64,000 nt of DNA from Haloarcula rara (GTDB taxonomy: Archaea; Halobacteriota; Halobacteria; Halobacteriales; Haloarculaceae). Below are positions 34,458 through 42,379 of this stretch, one piece after another. The notes under the pieces are model-generated. The model ran no database searches and was not told where the DNA came from. It was given only the letters and a program-made list of their open reading frames with translations. Every line of letters begins with the position of its first letter. The stretch's first letter is position 1. Where the stretch lies: assembly GCF_029338235.1 (NCBI RefSeq), contig NZ_CP119785.1, positions 682,001-746,000 of the forward strand. Reading direction: 5' to 3'. Made by a program: the position numbers and the translations under genes.

Positions 34458-34817
34458 ATGTCAGAGGCACAATCCGTAGCGAGCAGTCCTGGTGTCGCAA
34501 AAGACCTGACCGCGTTCCAGCAGAACATCCTCGTCATCCTCGCGGAAGAGCCCCGGTATGGGCTTGCTATCAAGCGAGAACTCGAGTCCTACTACAACGA
34601 CGAGGTAAACCACGGCCGGCTCTACCCCAACCTCGACGACCTCGTCGAGATGGGGCTGGTCGAGAAGAGCGAACTCGACAAGCGAACGAACCAGTACTCC
34701 CTGACGGAGGACGGAAAAGAAGCGGTGCTGGACCAGCTCGGCTGGGAGTTCTCGAAGTTCGTCACCGGCGGCGACCGCGCCGACGAGCTCCACGACCTCG
34801 TCGACGGACAGGCGTAA
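34458..34817 (+). CDS. PadR-family transcription regulator
   Basis: 119 residues. FQQNILVILAEEPRYGLAIK and RELESYYNDEVNHGRLYPNL then DDLVEMGLVEKSELDKRTNQ and YSLTEDGKEAVL form the winged-helix domain of PadR proteins. A C-terminal helix presumably dimerises. PadR regulators usually sense phenolics or other small molecules; haloarchaea carry many with unknown effectors. It is convergent with the next gene, with a 7-base spacer. Confidence 0.85.
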   Translation: MSEAQSVASSPGVAKDLTAFQQNILVILAEEPRYGLAIKRELESYYNDEVNHGRLYPNLDDLVEMGLVEKSELDKRTNQYSLTEDGKEAVLDQLGWEFSKFVTGGDRADELHDLVDGQA

Positions 34818-34824
34818 GCAGTCC

Positions 34825-35370
34825 CTACGAAGACGAATCGGCTTTTTTGACCGCCAGCTCGATAGAGTCATCCAGCAGCTCGCGCTGCCGGTCGGTCGGC
34901 CAGGCGTTGCGCGGGAAGTACTCCTCGCGGAACTCGGCCAGCTCCGCGGGCGTGGCCTCGGCGATGGGCTTTGCGTAGTGGTTCCCCATGAAATCCGCGA
35001 GCGCCCGCGCCGTCGCACCGTGGACCTCGCCGTGGTCGTCCCGGACCGCCTCGACGACCGCGCGGTTCCGCTCCTCGACCTCGTCCCACTCGTCCGGGTC
35101 GCCCGGTCCCGAGAGGCGAATCTCGACGCCGCGGTCCGTGTCCTCGACCATATCCGGCTGGATGACGCCGTCGGCCACCCATTCGGACGGGTAACAGACC
35201 AGCACCTCGCCGGTGTCCTCCTCGCGGATGCGTGCCTCGTACTCGTGTTCGGCGAGCAGAGCCGCGCGCTGGTCGCGGTAGGCGGCTGCCGCGCCCTCGT
35301 CGACGGCCTGGCGGGCCAGTCGCGTGAGTCGTTCCACCTCGTCCTGGATGTCGGCTGGGAGGTCAGGCAT
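34825..35370 (-). CDS. RnhA-operon protein, haloarchaeal
   Basis: 181 residues. It overlaps the rnhA 3' end by eight bases and always appears beside it in haloarchaea as far as I recall. LPADIQDEVERLTRLARQAV, YEARIREEDTGEVLVCYPSE, WDEVEERNRAVVEAVRDDHG and ALADFMGNHYAKPIAEATPA are conserved segments. No catalytic signature was seen. Function unknown; coupling to RNase HI suggests a nucleic-acid role, which is inference. Confidence 0.72.
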   Translation of the reverse strand: MPDLPADIQDEVERLTRLARQAVDEGAAAAYRDQRAALLAEHEYEARIREEDTGEVLVCYPSEWVADGVIQPDMVEDTDRGVEIRLSGPGDPDEWDEVEERNRAVVEAVRDDHGEVHGATARALADFMGNHYAKPIAEATPAELAEFREEYFPRNAWPTDRQRELLDDSIELAVKKADSSS

Positions 35371-35959
35371 CGTCTAATGCGTCGTTTGCCAGTTGGTCCG
35401 CGCGGTCGTTTATCTCTCGCGGAACGTGTTCGAGCTGCCAGTCGTCGAACTGCATGAGCAGTTCCCGGACCCGGACGCGCTGCTCGCGGAGCTCGGGGTC
35501 GTTGGTGTCCCACTCGCCGCGGACCTGCTTGACGATGAGTTCGGAGTCGCCACGGATATGGACCTCGTCGAAGCCGTAGTCGTGGGCCACTTCGAGCGCT
35601 TTCACGAGGGCGGCGTACTCGGCCTGATTGTTCGTCGCCCGCCCGATGGTCTCGCCGCCCTCGGTGACGATACCGCCGTCGTCGACCAGCACGAACCCGA
35701 CCGACGAGGGGCCGGGATTGCCGCGGCAGGCCCCGTCGAAGTAGACGTGGACGCGGCCGCCGTCGTCGTCTCGCAAGAGCGCTTCCAGACGTGCGGTGTC
35801 GCCCCCCTGGACCACCACCTTGTCGTCGTAGGCGACCGCGGTGGCGCCGCCGTACTCGGCGCGCCAGCGCTCGTGGTCGGTGTTGCCGTCCGCGACGGTG
35901 ACGCCGGCCGCGGCGAGTCGCTCGCGGGCCGCGTCGGGGTCCGACTGGATAACGGGCAT
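35363..35959 (-). CDS. rnhA: Ribonuclease HI
   Basis: 198 residues. An N-terminal extension (about 65 residues) precedes the RNase H core: VHVYFDGACRGNPGPSSVGF (first Asp), TNNQAEYAALVKALEVAHDY (Glu), VHIRGDSELIVKQVRGEW (Asp) and VPREINDRADQLANDAL (last Asp). The extension resembles the haloarchaeal type that helps bind substrate. It degrades RNA in RNA-DNA hybrids. It overlaps and leads the following RnhA-operon gene. Confidence 0.95.
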   Translation of the reverse strand: MPVIQSDPDAARERLAAAGVTVADGNTDHERWRAEYGGATAVAYDDKVVVQGGDTARLEALLRDDDGGRVHVYFDGACRGNPGPSSVGFVLVDDGGIVTEGGETIGRATNNQAEYAALVKALEVAHDYGFDEVHIRGDSELIVKQVRGEWDTNDPELREQRVRVRELLMQFDDWQLEHVPREINDRADQLANDALDDA

Positions 35960-36023
35960 TACCGGGAGAGACCGGGGAGTGCCAATAGGGGTTGTGGTCC
36001 CGCCGTCTCGTCAGGAACCGCTC

Positions 36024-36096
36024 ATACGGATTATTGTAGTGATTTACCGGTATGCACCGTCGGTGCAATCCGGAAATAATCTACAACAAACCGTAT
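36024..36096. repeat. Nested palindrome between rnhA and the next gene
   Basis: A symmetric structure with ATACGG/CCGTAT (36024-36029, 36091-36096), TTGTAG/CTACAA (36034-36039, 36081-36086), CCGG/CCGG (36047-36050, 36070-36073) and TGCACCG/CGGTGCA (36053-36059, 36061-36067). It ends on the stop codon of the downstream minus-strand gene. Could be a terminator, operator cluster or a mobile palindrome. AT-rich unlike the rest of the region. Confidence 0.7.
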
Positions 36097-36482
36097 CAGT
36101 TCCCGGCGAGGCGCTCGGCACCGGTCTGTCGGCCCGCCGCGCCGCCGCGGATGCGGTCAATGCCGGCCAGCACGCCGCCGACCACCACGAGCAGACTCGT
36201 GCCGAGCATTATCGTCAGGAACGGGTCAAAGGGCGAGAGCACCAGCGGCGACACCAGCAGTATCAGCCCGGACACGACGGCTGCGACAATCGATAGCGGC
36301 GCCGCCTGCTTCCCCGAGGAGGCCCGGTAGGCCGAGTGGGCGAGCGCGATGGCGGCGACCTCACCCGCCAGCAGGCTCGTCAGCGCCTGTGAGTGGGTCA
36401 CTCGGAAGAACGCGGGCAGGACGATGACGACGAGGCTCGCGATGGTCGCGACGAGCCCCGACCACTTCGTGAGGTTCACCAT
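36096..36482 (-). CDS. Small polytopic membrane protein
   Basis: 128 residues from ATG 36482. Four hydrophobic helices: GLVATIASLVVIVLPAFFRV, ALTSLLAGEVAAIALAHSA, LSIVAAVVSGLILLVSPLVL and FLTIMLGTSLLVVVGGVLA. A short tail GGAAGRQTGAERLAGN. No domain was recognised; SPW-type or similar small membrane families are possible. An ATG at 36494 would give MILIMVNL, less likely. Confidence 0.66.
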   Translation of the reverse strand: MVNLTKWSGLVATIASLVVIVLPAFFRVTHSQALTSLLAGEVAAIALAHSAYRASSGKQAAPLSIVAAVVSGLILLVSPLVLSPFDPFLTIMLGTSLLVVVGGVLAGIDRIRGGAAGRQTGAERLAGN

Positions 36483-36579
36483 GATTAATATCACCTGTTG
36501 TTACTCAGTGGAAGTACCTAATAGTTACCCACGGTCGGCAGGGACACCTTCTTGTCGGACAGGGGCCAACGCGGGATAG

Positions 36580-37875
36580 ATGCGACTCGACGAGTACATC
36601 GAGGGGTTCGAGCGCGACGAGGCCGCCGAGAAGCGCCGCCTCGCCGAGGCAAAATCCTACGCCATCACGGACCACCTCGAGGACGTCGAGCGACAGTTCG
36701 ACGAGGCCCTACAAGGCGACGCCCTCTTTGGCTCGACGGCACCCGAGATCTTCGTCGGTCGGTCGGGGTACCCGAACGTCTCGACGGGGCTGCTCTCGCC
36801 AGTCGACCGCGACGCCGCCGCCGAGGGGTACGCCACGAGCAGCGACTGGTACAGCGAGGGACTCGGTATCGAGGACGTGCTCCAGCGCCGAACGGGGATG
36901 CTCAACTCGACGCGCCAGACCGCCGTCGATTCGGTCCAGACAGGTGGCCGTCGCAGCCGTCAGACTGGCAACGCCTACGACGTCTGGGAGGGATTCGTCG
37001 GCGTCCAGCGCGAGGTCGCCATCGCCGACCACCCGGTCGAGGTGGAGGTCGGGCTGGACGGCAAACCGGACCTCGACCTCTCCTTCGACGATGTCGGGAC
37101 GCCGACCGGCCCCCGCGCGACGGCGACGGGCGCCGACCTCACGGAGAACCCCCACGTCCCGAAAGCTGTCGAGAAGACCCTCTCCGACGACGACTGGCAG
37201 GCCCAGGGCGCGATGACCTATCTCTATCGCCGGGGCTTTGACGTCTACGACATCAACACCATCCTCTCGGCGGGGGCGCTGGGCCAGGCCAGCGAGCGGT
37301 CGCTCGTGCCGACGCGGTGGTCGATTACGGCGGTCGACGACACCGTCGGCCAGTACCTCCGTGGCACGCTCAGGAACAGCGATACCATCGACAAGCCCGA
37401 ACTCTGGTACAACGAGTACATGGGCAACCGCTACTGGGTGCTCCTGTCACCGGGCCGCTGGGAGTTCGAACTCGTCGAGATGAAATCGCCGGGGAGTGTC
37501 TGGAACCCCCGGCCGGAGACGGGCTACTACATGTCAAGCGCCCACGAGGGATACGAGGGCCGGACCAGCTACGTCGAAGAGACCGCCGGGGCGTACTACG
37601 CCGCCCGCCTGGGTGCGCTGGAACATCTCCAGGAACGGGGTCGGCAGGCGAAGTGTCTCGTCCTCCGTGAGATAACCGACGACTACTGGGCGCCCGTGGG
37701 CGTCTGGCAGGTACGGGAAGGCGTGCGCAACGCCTTCGACGGTGAGCCCGGAGTCGGGCAGACGTTCGGCGAGACGCTGAACGCCGTGGCGGACCAGTTA
37801 CCGGTGCCGATGGGTGCGCTTCGGCGCAAGTCCGAGCTCGTGGCGGGCCTGCAGTCACAGCTCTCGGACTTCTGA
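36580..37875 (+). CDS. nreA: DNA repair protein NreA
   Basis: 431 residues. MRLDEYIEGFERDEAAEKRR and PEIFVGRSGYPNVSTGLLSP match archaeal NreA. MLNSTRQTAVDSVQTGGRRS and VPTRWSITAVDDTVGQYLRG are conserved blocks, and ends in QSQLSDF, a PCNA-interacting PIP-like box (QxxLxxF). NreA works in DNA damage tolerance and interacts with PCNA in archaea. The C-terminal PIP is directly visible; the precise repair pathway is unresolved. Monocistronic. Confidence 0.9.
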   Translation: MRLDEYIEGFERDEAAEKRRLAEAKSYAITDHLEDVERQFDEALQGDALFGSTAPEIFVGRSGYPNVSTGLLSPVDRDAAAEGYATSSDWYSEGLGIEDVLQRRTGMLNSTRQTAVDSVQTGGRRSRQTGNAYDVWEGFVGVQREVAIADHPVEVEVGLDGKPDLDLSFDDVGTPTGPRATATGADLTENPHVPKAVEKTLSDDDWQAQGAMTYLYRRGFDVYDINTILSAGALGQASERSLVPTRWSITAVDDTVGQYLRGTLRNSDTIDKPELWYNEYMGNRYWVLLSPGRWEFELVEMKSPGSVWNPRPETGYYMSSAHEGYEGRTSYVEETAGAYYAARLGALEHLQERGRQAKCLVLREITDDYWAPVGVWQVREGVRNAFDGEPGVGQTFGETLNAVADQLPVPMGALRRKSELVAGLQSQLSDF

Positions 37876-37970
37876 CCGGGTTTGAGTCGTCGGGTCTGAA
37901 CCCCGCCGCCCTCGCGGAAATTTCGCCTTTAATTCAACGTTTCAGGCCTGCTATCTACCGAATCGACTGG

Positions 37971-37975
37971 TTTAA
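37971..37975 (+). promoter_or_regulatory. TATA-like box fixing a GTG start
   Basis: TTTAA is centred 28 bases before the GTG at 38001, but only 16 before the TTG at 37989, so the GTG is preferred as the start of the next gene. Confidence 0.5.
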
Positions 37976-38000
37976 CCGTCCGAGCCTGTTGGCACAGAAC

Positions 38001-38174
38001 GTGCCCTCACAGCCCCAAGATACACCCCCCACAGCCGAGCTACGGAGCGAGGCCTACCACATCACCGTCGACGACGGGGCGGACTCGTTCTGTGCGCTCA
38101 GCATCGAATCGCCGGAGAACGACCAGGCGTGGCTCATCTCCGATACGGTCGTCGCCTTAGAGTCGATGCGGTAG
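38001..38174 (+). CDS. Small haloarchaeal protein, 57 aa
   Basis: 57 residues from GTG 38001: PSQPQDTPPTAELRSEAY, HITVDDGADSFCALSIESPE and NDQAWLISDTVVALESMR. The composition is acidic and beta-rich, with a conserved-looking C-terminal WLISDTVVALE. The TATA spacing supports this start. I do not recognise a named family. It is tail-to-tail with the next gene without a spacer. Confidence 0.62.
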   Translation: MPSQPQDTPPTAELRSEAYHITVDDGADSFCALSIESPENDQAWLISDTVVALESMR

Positions 38175-38462
38175 TTACTCGGTCGGGACCGGGCCGGTGC
38201 CGACGACCTCGCGCACCGCGGCCTCGAACTCGTGTCGGTCCGCGAAGTACGTCTCGTCGACCTCGTCCAGCACCGCGGCCAGTTCCTGTGGCCCGTCCGG
38301 CGTCCGGATGGTGGTGTCGCCCTCCCGGTCGACGACGGTGCTGTGCTCGATGCCCCACGTGAGCCGCGCGGTCACCCGCGAGAGCGGGGCGCCCTCGACG
38401 TCCGGTCCCTCGCCGAGTTCGACGGCGGGTTCCTGTTCTTCCTCGGTGTCGTCGTCGCTCAT
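38175..38462 (-). CDS. DUF5789-like haloarchaeal protein
   Basis: 95 residues from ATG 38462. ARLTWGIEHSTVVDREGDTT, IRTPDGPQELAAVLDEVDET and YFADRHEFEAAVREVVGTG resemble the small haloarchaeal DUF5789 fold (strand-rich, with an RTPxGP turn). The function is unknown. The upstream open frame adds only shadow. It reads away from the membrane-Zn gene, sharing a promoter gap with it. Confidence 0.62.
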   Translation of the reverse strand: MSDDDTEEEQEPAVELGEGPDVEGAPLSRVTARLTWGIEHSTVVDREGDTTIRTPDGPQELAAVLDEVDETYFADRHEFEAAVREVVGTGPVPTE

Positions 38463-38586
38463 ACCCGAACTCTGGCTGCCTGCCCGATTAGTGCTTTCGG
38501 AACGGCCGAACCGCACTCGCTCGCGCGCACGCCTGTCTTGCGAGTGTCTGACGGGGAGTTTTGAGGAACGCCGCTCTAGTACCGCT

Positions 38587-39603
38587 ATGACCAGTTTGAG
38601 CGATGTGTACGAGGGGGAGGTCGGCCGCGTGGCGACGCGGCGCCAGCAACTCGTTGGGACCGGGTTGTTCCTGGCCGGTGCGGCGGGGCTCGTGGCCGCC
38701 ATCGCGCTGGCGACCACCAGTCTCGGGACGACCCTGGGACTGGGCGACTACGCCGCCCGGGAGATCGCCGGCATCGTCGCCGGTGTCGGGCTGCCGGCGG
38801 TCGTGCTCGGCATCTTCGCCGTGCTCCCCGCAGGGCCCCGGACCCGGCTGGCCGCAGTCGGCGGCGCCGGCGTCGCACTGGTCGGTGTCGTCGCGTTCCA
38901 GCGGCTCTACCCCTACAGCTGGATGGCCGACGCCCCGCTGCTCGCGCTGGGTGCCAGCACCGTCTACTTCACCGGCGTGCTGACGACGTTCTGGTGTCTG
39001 TTCGCCGCGCTGGCGACGTTCAAGACCCGCAATGACCCGGGCGGAACCGCCCGGATGAAGGTCACCGAGGAGGGGACAATCGAGCTTGTCGAGGAGTCCC
39101 GCTCGCTTCCCGGCCTCGGTGGTATCGGCTTCTTCGGTCGAGACCCCGACGGCGACGTCGCAACCCAGACCAACCGCCGCGGGACGACCACCAGCGACGG
39201 CGGGGCGACCCAGCACACCGACGGCAGCGAGGTCATGGGCCAGGCCCGCTCCGGGCCTGACCCCACCACCCAGCAGTCACATACCACTACCCAGTCCAAG
39301 TCCACCCCACAACGACCCGAAAAAAGCGCACCGCGTGGCCCGACCGAACACGAGCTCGACCCCAAACTGGCCAACGCCGGTCCGGAGGCCTCCCCCTCCA
39401 CCGACGGCGGCACCACGACCGCGACCGGCCAGGACCCCATCACCGAGACGGCGGTCCACCGCGGGGAACCCGACAGCTACTGTGGCAACTGCCGGCACTT
39501 CCAGTACGTGATGGACGGCGACGACGTCGCCCCCTACTGCTCGTTCCACGAGGAGACGCTGGACGATATGGACGCCTGCTCCGCCTGGGTCGACAACGGC
39601 TAG
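38587..39603 (+). CDS. Membrane protein with C-terminal zinc-finger-like domain
   Basis: 338 residues. Four transmembrane helices in the first half (LVGTGLFLAGAAGLVAAIAL, IAGIVAGVGLPAVVLGIFAV, AAVGGAGVALVGVVAFQRLY, LLALGASTVYFTGVLTTFWC). A soluble linker rich in Thr, Ser, Gly and Gln (about 205-285) follows. The C-terminal 50 residues hold Cys/His pairs: SYCGNCRHFQYVMDGDDVAP then YCSFHEETLDDMDACSAW. Other haloarchaeal proteins share this arrangement, but I do not recognise a named function. The linker is unlike either end. Confidence 0.75.
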   Translation: MTSLSDVYEGEVGRVATRRQQLVGTGLFLAGAAGLVAAIALATTSLGTTLGLGDYAAREIAGIVAGVGLPAVVLGIFAVLPAGPRTRLAAVGGAGVALVGVVAFQRLYPYSWMADAPLLALGASTVYFTGVLTTFWCLFAALATFKTRNDPGGTARMKVTEEGTIELVEESRSLPGLGGIGFFGRDPDGDVATQTNRRGTTTSDGGATQHTDGSEVMGQARSGPDPTTQQSHTTTQSKSTPQRPEKSAPRGPTEHELDPKLANAGPEASPSTDGGTTTATGQDPITETAVHRGEPDSYCGNCRHFQYVMDGDDVAPYCSFHEETLDDMDACSAWVDNG

Positions 39604-39680
39604 GAGTGGGTCGAGGGTTTCTAAGTAACTGCGTACAGCCGGAACGTACCGCCAGCAGCATCGAACGAGTGCGTGTACTA

Positions 39681-39698
39681 CAGCCAGAAAGCCCCGGC
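39681..39698 (-). repeat. Remnant of a minus-strand H2 element
   Basis: Minus-strand GCCGGGGCTTTCTGGCTG is the 3' end of an H2 element without its body, leading directly toward element e. It suggests that this locus once held a head-to-head pair that lost one half. Confidence 0.6.
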
Positions 39699-39707
39699 CA
39701 GCCGACC

Positions 39708-39838
39708 GGGCGGGACTGAAAGGGGCCGGACGCTCGGCGTACGAGACGAAGTAAGCACTGAACTGAGCGAACGAAGTGAGCGAAGGAAGCGCGAAGCGAG
39801 TCGCAGTAGCCGAGCGTCCGGGGGCTTTCTGACTGTTC
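39708..39838 (+). repeat. Structured repeat H2, element e (plus strand)
   Basis: GGGCGGGACTGAAAGGGGCC, 11-bp stem GGACGCTCGGC (39728-39738) with GCCGAGCGTCC (39809-39819), internal GAAGTAAGCACTGAAC, and GGGGGCTTTCTGACTG. The 333-base gap 39604-39936 contains this element, the remnant before it, and the promoter of tfs. Confidence 0.8.
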
Positions 39839-39936
39839 ACGGCGCTTTTGGTCTGGTTTCCCACTCCGCTGACAGCTCCGTCTACGACGAGGAACCCGGG
39901 CGTTTAACACAGACCCGTGGTATACTGCGTACAACA

Positions 39937-40260
39937 ATGGAATTCTGCGACGACTGCGGCTCGATGATGAAGACAGAAGACGATATGTGGGTCTGTGGTA
40001 CCTGTGGCTACGAGAAAGCACGTGACGCCGAGACAGAGAAGAAAGCGGTCACGACCCAGGGCCAGGAGTCCTCGGAGGTCGTCGACACCTCCGAGGTCGA
40101 CCCACAGGATATGGGGCCGACCACGGGCGCGCGCTGTCCGGAGTGCGGCAACGACCGGGCGTTCTACGAGATGAAACAGATTCGGGCCGCAGACGAGTCC
40201 GAGACGCGCTTTTTCACCTGCACCGAGTGCGAGCACAAGTGGCGGGAGGACGACCACTAG
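39937..40260 (+). CDS. tfs: Transcription factor S (TFS; RPB9/TFIIS-like)
   Basis: 107 residues. N-terminal ribbon MEFCDDCGSMMKTEDDMWVC with CGTCGYEK, C-terminal ribbon CPECGNDRAFYEMKQIRAAD and FFTCTECEHKWRED. The acidic loop between the C-terminal strands (AADESETRFF) carries the Asp-Glu pair that triggers RNA-cleavage by RNA polymerase. It rescues backtracked polymerase. It has its own promoter region, with a TTTAAC about 30 bases upstream. The next gene starts 5 bases downstream. Confidence 0.95.
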   Translation: MEFCDDCGSMMKTEDDMWVCGTCGYEKARDAETEKKAVTTQGQESSEVVDTSEVDPQDMGPTTGARCPECGNDRAFYEMKQIRAADESETRFFTCTECEHKWREDDH

Positions 40261-40264
40261 GGTC

Positions 40265-40876
40265 GTGGCTCCCGACGCCGCCGAACCGGACGTCCCCGAG
40301 ACGCAGTTGGCACGCGGTGGCTGGGAACTGACCGACGAGCGCGTCGAGACCGTCTTCCGACTCAGCACTGCGACGGTCGTTGGCGCGACCAGTCTCTACG
40401 ACGACGTGCGAACGCGCGAGGTCGCCGAGTCGGCCGCGGGGCTCGACCACCAGTGGCGGTTCTTCTTCGCGACGGCGCTAACCTTTCGGCCGGCGCTGGC
40501 GCCCGGCATCGGTCCGATGCTGGTACTGCCGACGGTCCGCTCGGAAGCCCAATCGGCCTTCGCGGAGGAACTACGCGAGCGTGGCTTCGAGGACGTCTCC
40601 CGGGGGCGAAAGGAGCGGATTCGGGCCGACAGCGGCGACAAACTGCACCTGCGAAGCTACACGGCTGACCTTCCGCTGCCGTCGCTCGGGACCACGCTGT
40701 CGGTCACCGGCTGGGTCGGCGTCTGGCACGCCGACGGGTTCCGCATCGCCGCGGGTGCCTATCCGGACCGGCCGGTCGGGGAGATTCTCGACCTCGACGA
40801 CCCCGACGAGTCGCTGACCCGGTCGCCGGCTGCCTACCGCGACGAACTGCTCGAGCTCATCCGCGCCGTCGAGTGA
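40265..40876 (+). CDS. Haloarchaeal protein of unknown function, 203 aa
   Basis: GTG start at 40265, five bases after tfs, so likely co-transcribed. ELTDERVETVFRLSTATVVG, HQWRFFFATALTFRPALAPG and MLVLPTVRSEAQSAFAEELR, then GDKLHLRSYTADLPLPSLG and LSVTGWVGVWHADGFRIAAG. A globular alpha/beta protein with a conserved WxxxWHxDGFRIAAGAYP region. No signal peptide, no metal motif. I do not recognise a named domain; the linkage to tfs hints at a transcription-related or adjacent housekeeping role (inference). Confidence 0.72.
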   Translation: MAPDAAEPDVPETQLARGGWELTDERVETVFRLSTATVVGATSLYDDVRTREVAESAAGLDHQWRFFFATALTFRPALAPGIGPMLVLPTVRSEAQSAFAEELRERGFEDVSRGRKERIRADSGDKLHLRSYTADLPLPSLGTTLSVTGWVGVWHADGFRIAAGAYPDRPVGEILDLDDPDESLTRSPAAYRDELLELIRAVE

Positions 40877-41261
40877 GCGCCAGCAGCGTCCCCTCGGGGA
40901 CCAGTTCGACCGGCCCCAGCCCGAGCCGACGGGCGAGGCCGCTGGGGACGGCGTCGTCGCCGAGACGAGCGACCGGGACCCCACGGACCCGGAGTTCGGC
41001 AGTCAGGCCCACAGACGAGAGCAGCGCTGCCGCGTCCATCACGTCGATCGGGCGGTTGCGCCACAGCGAGACAGCAGCGGGGACAGAGGGCAGGTCCAGC
41101 GCCACGAGGTCGTCGTACCCCACGACACTCGCCGGGTGGCCGTCTAGCTCGACGTCCAGATCGGCCTCGACCGACAGGGCGGGCCGGCCTTCGAGGTCGT
41201 CCAACAGCTCCGCGAGGGTCGCTGGCGGGTCGCCGTGCTGTCCGGTCGATGTCGTCGTCAC
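40857..41261 (-). CDS. Haloarchaeal protein of unknown function, 134 aa
   Basis: GTG 41261 start, sharing GTGA with the stop of the upstream gene, so coupled. DPPATLAELLDDLEGRPALS, VEADLDVELDGHPASVVGYD and DLVALDLPSVPAAVSLWRNR are conserved-looking, and RVRGVPVARLGDDAVPSGLA suggests a small beta-domain. Its 3' end overlaps the convergent 203-residue gene by 20 bases. The upstream extension of the frame is shadow. No known domain was recognised. Confidence 0.62.
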   Translation of the reverse strand: MTTTSTGQHGDPPATLAELLDDLEGRPALSVEADLDVELDGHPASVVGYDDLVALDLPSVPAAVSLWRNRPIDVMDAAALLSSVGLTAELRVRGVPVARLGDDAVPSGLARRLGLGPVELVPEGTLLALTRRRG

Positions 41262-41461
41262 TCCTTCTCGCGGGCCTTGACGGTGAGCGTGCCGTCGATA
41301 CGCCAGTAGGCGTACTCGGGGTCCTCGCCCGTGGTGCTCGGGACGTCGACCTCCATGTCCTCGAACTCGTACGTTATCTCGGCGTTGCGGCCGGTCAGTC
41401 GGTCGTACAACCCGATGGCGAGTTCGGGCCACGTCGTCGTCTCGTCTGGGGCGTCGCTCAT
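41258..41461 (-). CDS. Small haloarchaeal protein, 67 aa
   Basis: ATG at 41461: MSDAPDETTTWPELAIGLYD, RLTGRNAEITYEFEDMEVDV, and a C-terminal AYWRIDGTLTVKAREKE. A compact, acidic, strand-rich protein widespread in haloarchaea as far as I recall, function unknown. Its stop overlaps the start of the 134-residue gene by four bases, so the pair form an operon. Confidence 0.68.
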   Translation of the reverse strand: MSDAPDETTTWPELAIGLYDRLTGRNAEITYEFEDMEVDVPSTTGEDPEYAYWRIDGTLTVKAREKE

Positions 41462-41534
41462 GCAGACGCCTCTTGGGAGCACTGGGGCTTGAAACCACGG
41501 CTCGCGGAAACCGATGTGTCGCCGCGCGCCCGAA

Positions 41535-41658
41535 CGGTTCGCTACCGACCTCGTCGAGGAATTTCCTGCGGTCGAGGACCACAACCGCTGCTCCGCGGTT
41601 CCCTGCGGTCACCGCGTCGCGTTCGAGGCTTTCGGTCGCTGCGATCCCGAAAGCCTCG
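41535..41658. repeat. Intergenic palindrome-rich segment with repeat R3 (minus strand)
   Basis: Minus-strand GCGGTGACCGCAGGGAACCGC lies at about 41590-41610, resembling GCGGTGACCGAAGGGAACCGC at about 48817 and a copy in the dapE-like gene at about 55322. GAGGCTTTCGG/CCGAAAGCCTC (41627-41658) is another hairpin. No gene was seen. Confidence 0.5.
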
Positions 41659-42378
41659 CTATGGCCTTCTCGCGAACGTCAGATACCCGGTGTGGCCGAC
41701 GCCGCCGGTCGAGGGCCGGGAGCCACGGTCGTCGAAGTCCATCTCCCGCTGGATGGTGTCGAGCGTCTCGATCCCGTCCAGGCCGACCTCGCGGGCCGCA
41801 GCGACGACCTCGCGAGTGTTCTCGACGAACGGGGAGTAGACGGCCAGCGAGCCGCCACGGGAGAGCAGTGTCGGGGTGCGCTCGACGACGGTCGGGGCGT
41901 CTTCGGTGTCCAGTGTCACTACGTCGAAGCCCGACAACTCGTCGAGGTCGTCGGTCACGTCGCCGGTCCTGACCTCCACGCTGTCGGTGACGCCCGCTAT
42001 CTCCATGTTGGTACGCGCGACATCGGCGAAGTCGGGGTCGATCTCGTAGGTCGTCACGTCGGCTCCCATCCGGCCCATGTAGGCGCTGAGGATGCCGGTT
42101 CCGGTCCCCGCATCGAGCACGCGGTCGCCCGCGGCGACGCCGGTCTTGCCCACGACCAGCCCCACGTCGCGGGGCATCATCGGCGCGCCGGTGCGCTCCA
42201 GATGGGCAAAGAGGTCCGGGCCGCGGAGCCGCCGGACGGTGAAGCCATTGCCCAGATGCGTCTCGACGACGTCGCCGGGCGTCACGTCCTCGGGCACTTC
42301 GAGGATACCGAGGTCGGACTCGAAGCGCTCGCCAGGCGAGAGGAGGTATTCGCGGTCCTCGTGGACGAACAGATACAC
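41659..42378 (-). CDS. trmI: tRNA (adenine-N1)-methyltransferase TrmI
   Basis: 239 residues from GTG 42378, one base after the nac stop. SAM motif I VLDAGTGTGILSAYMGRMGA, motif II YEIDPDFADVARTN, motif IV DVVTLDTEDAPTVVERTPTL, and DRGSRPSTGGVGHTGYLTFA. The N-terminal LSPGERFESDLGILEVPEDV is the beta-barrel domain of TrmI-type enzymes. In archaea it makes m1A at positions 57 and 58 of tRNA. The 67-codon upstream extension of the frame overlaps nac and is shadow. Confidence 0.9.
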   Translation of the reverse strand: MYLFVHEDREYLLSPGERFESDLGILEVPEDVTPGDVVETHLGNGFTVRRLRGPDLFAHLERTGAPMMPRDVGLVVGKTGVAAGDRVLDAGTGTGILSAYMGRMGADVTTYEIDPDFADVARTNMEIAGVTDSVEVRTGDVTDDLDELSGFDVVTLDTEDAPTVVERTPTLLSRGGSLAVYSPFVENTREVVAAAREVGLDGIETLDTIQREMDFDDRGSRPSTGGVGHTGYLTFARRP

Positions 42379-42379
42379 G

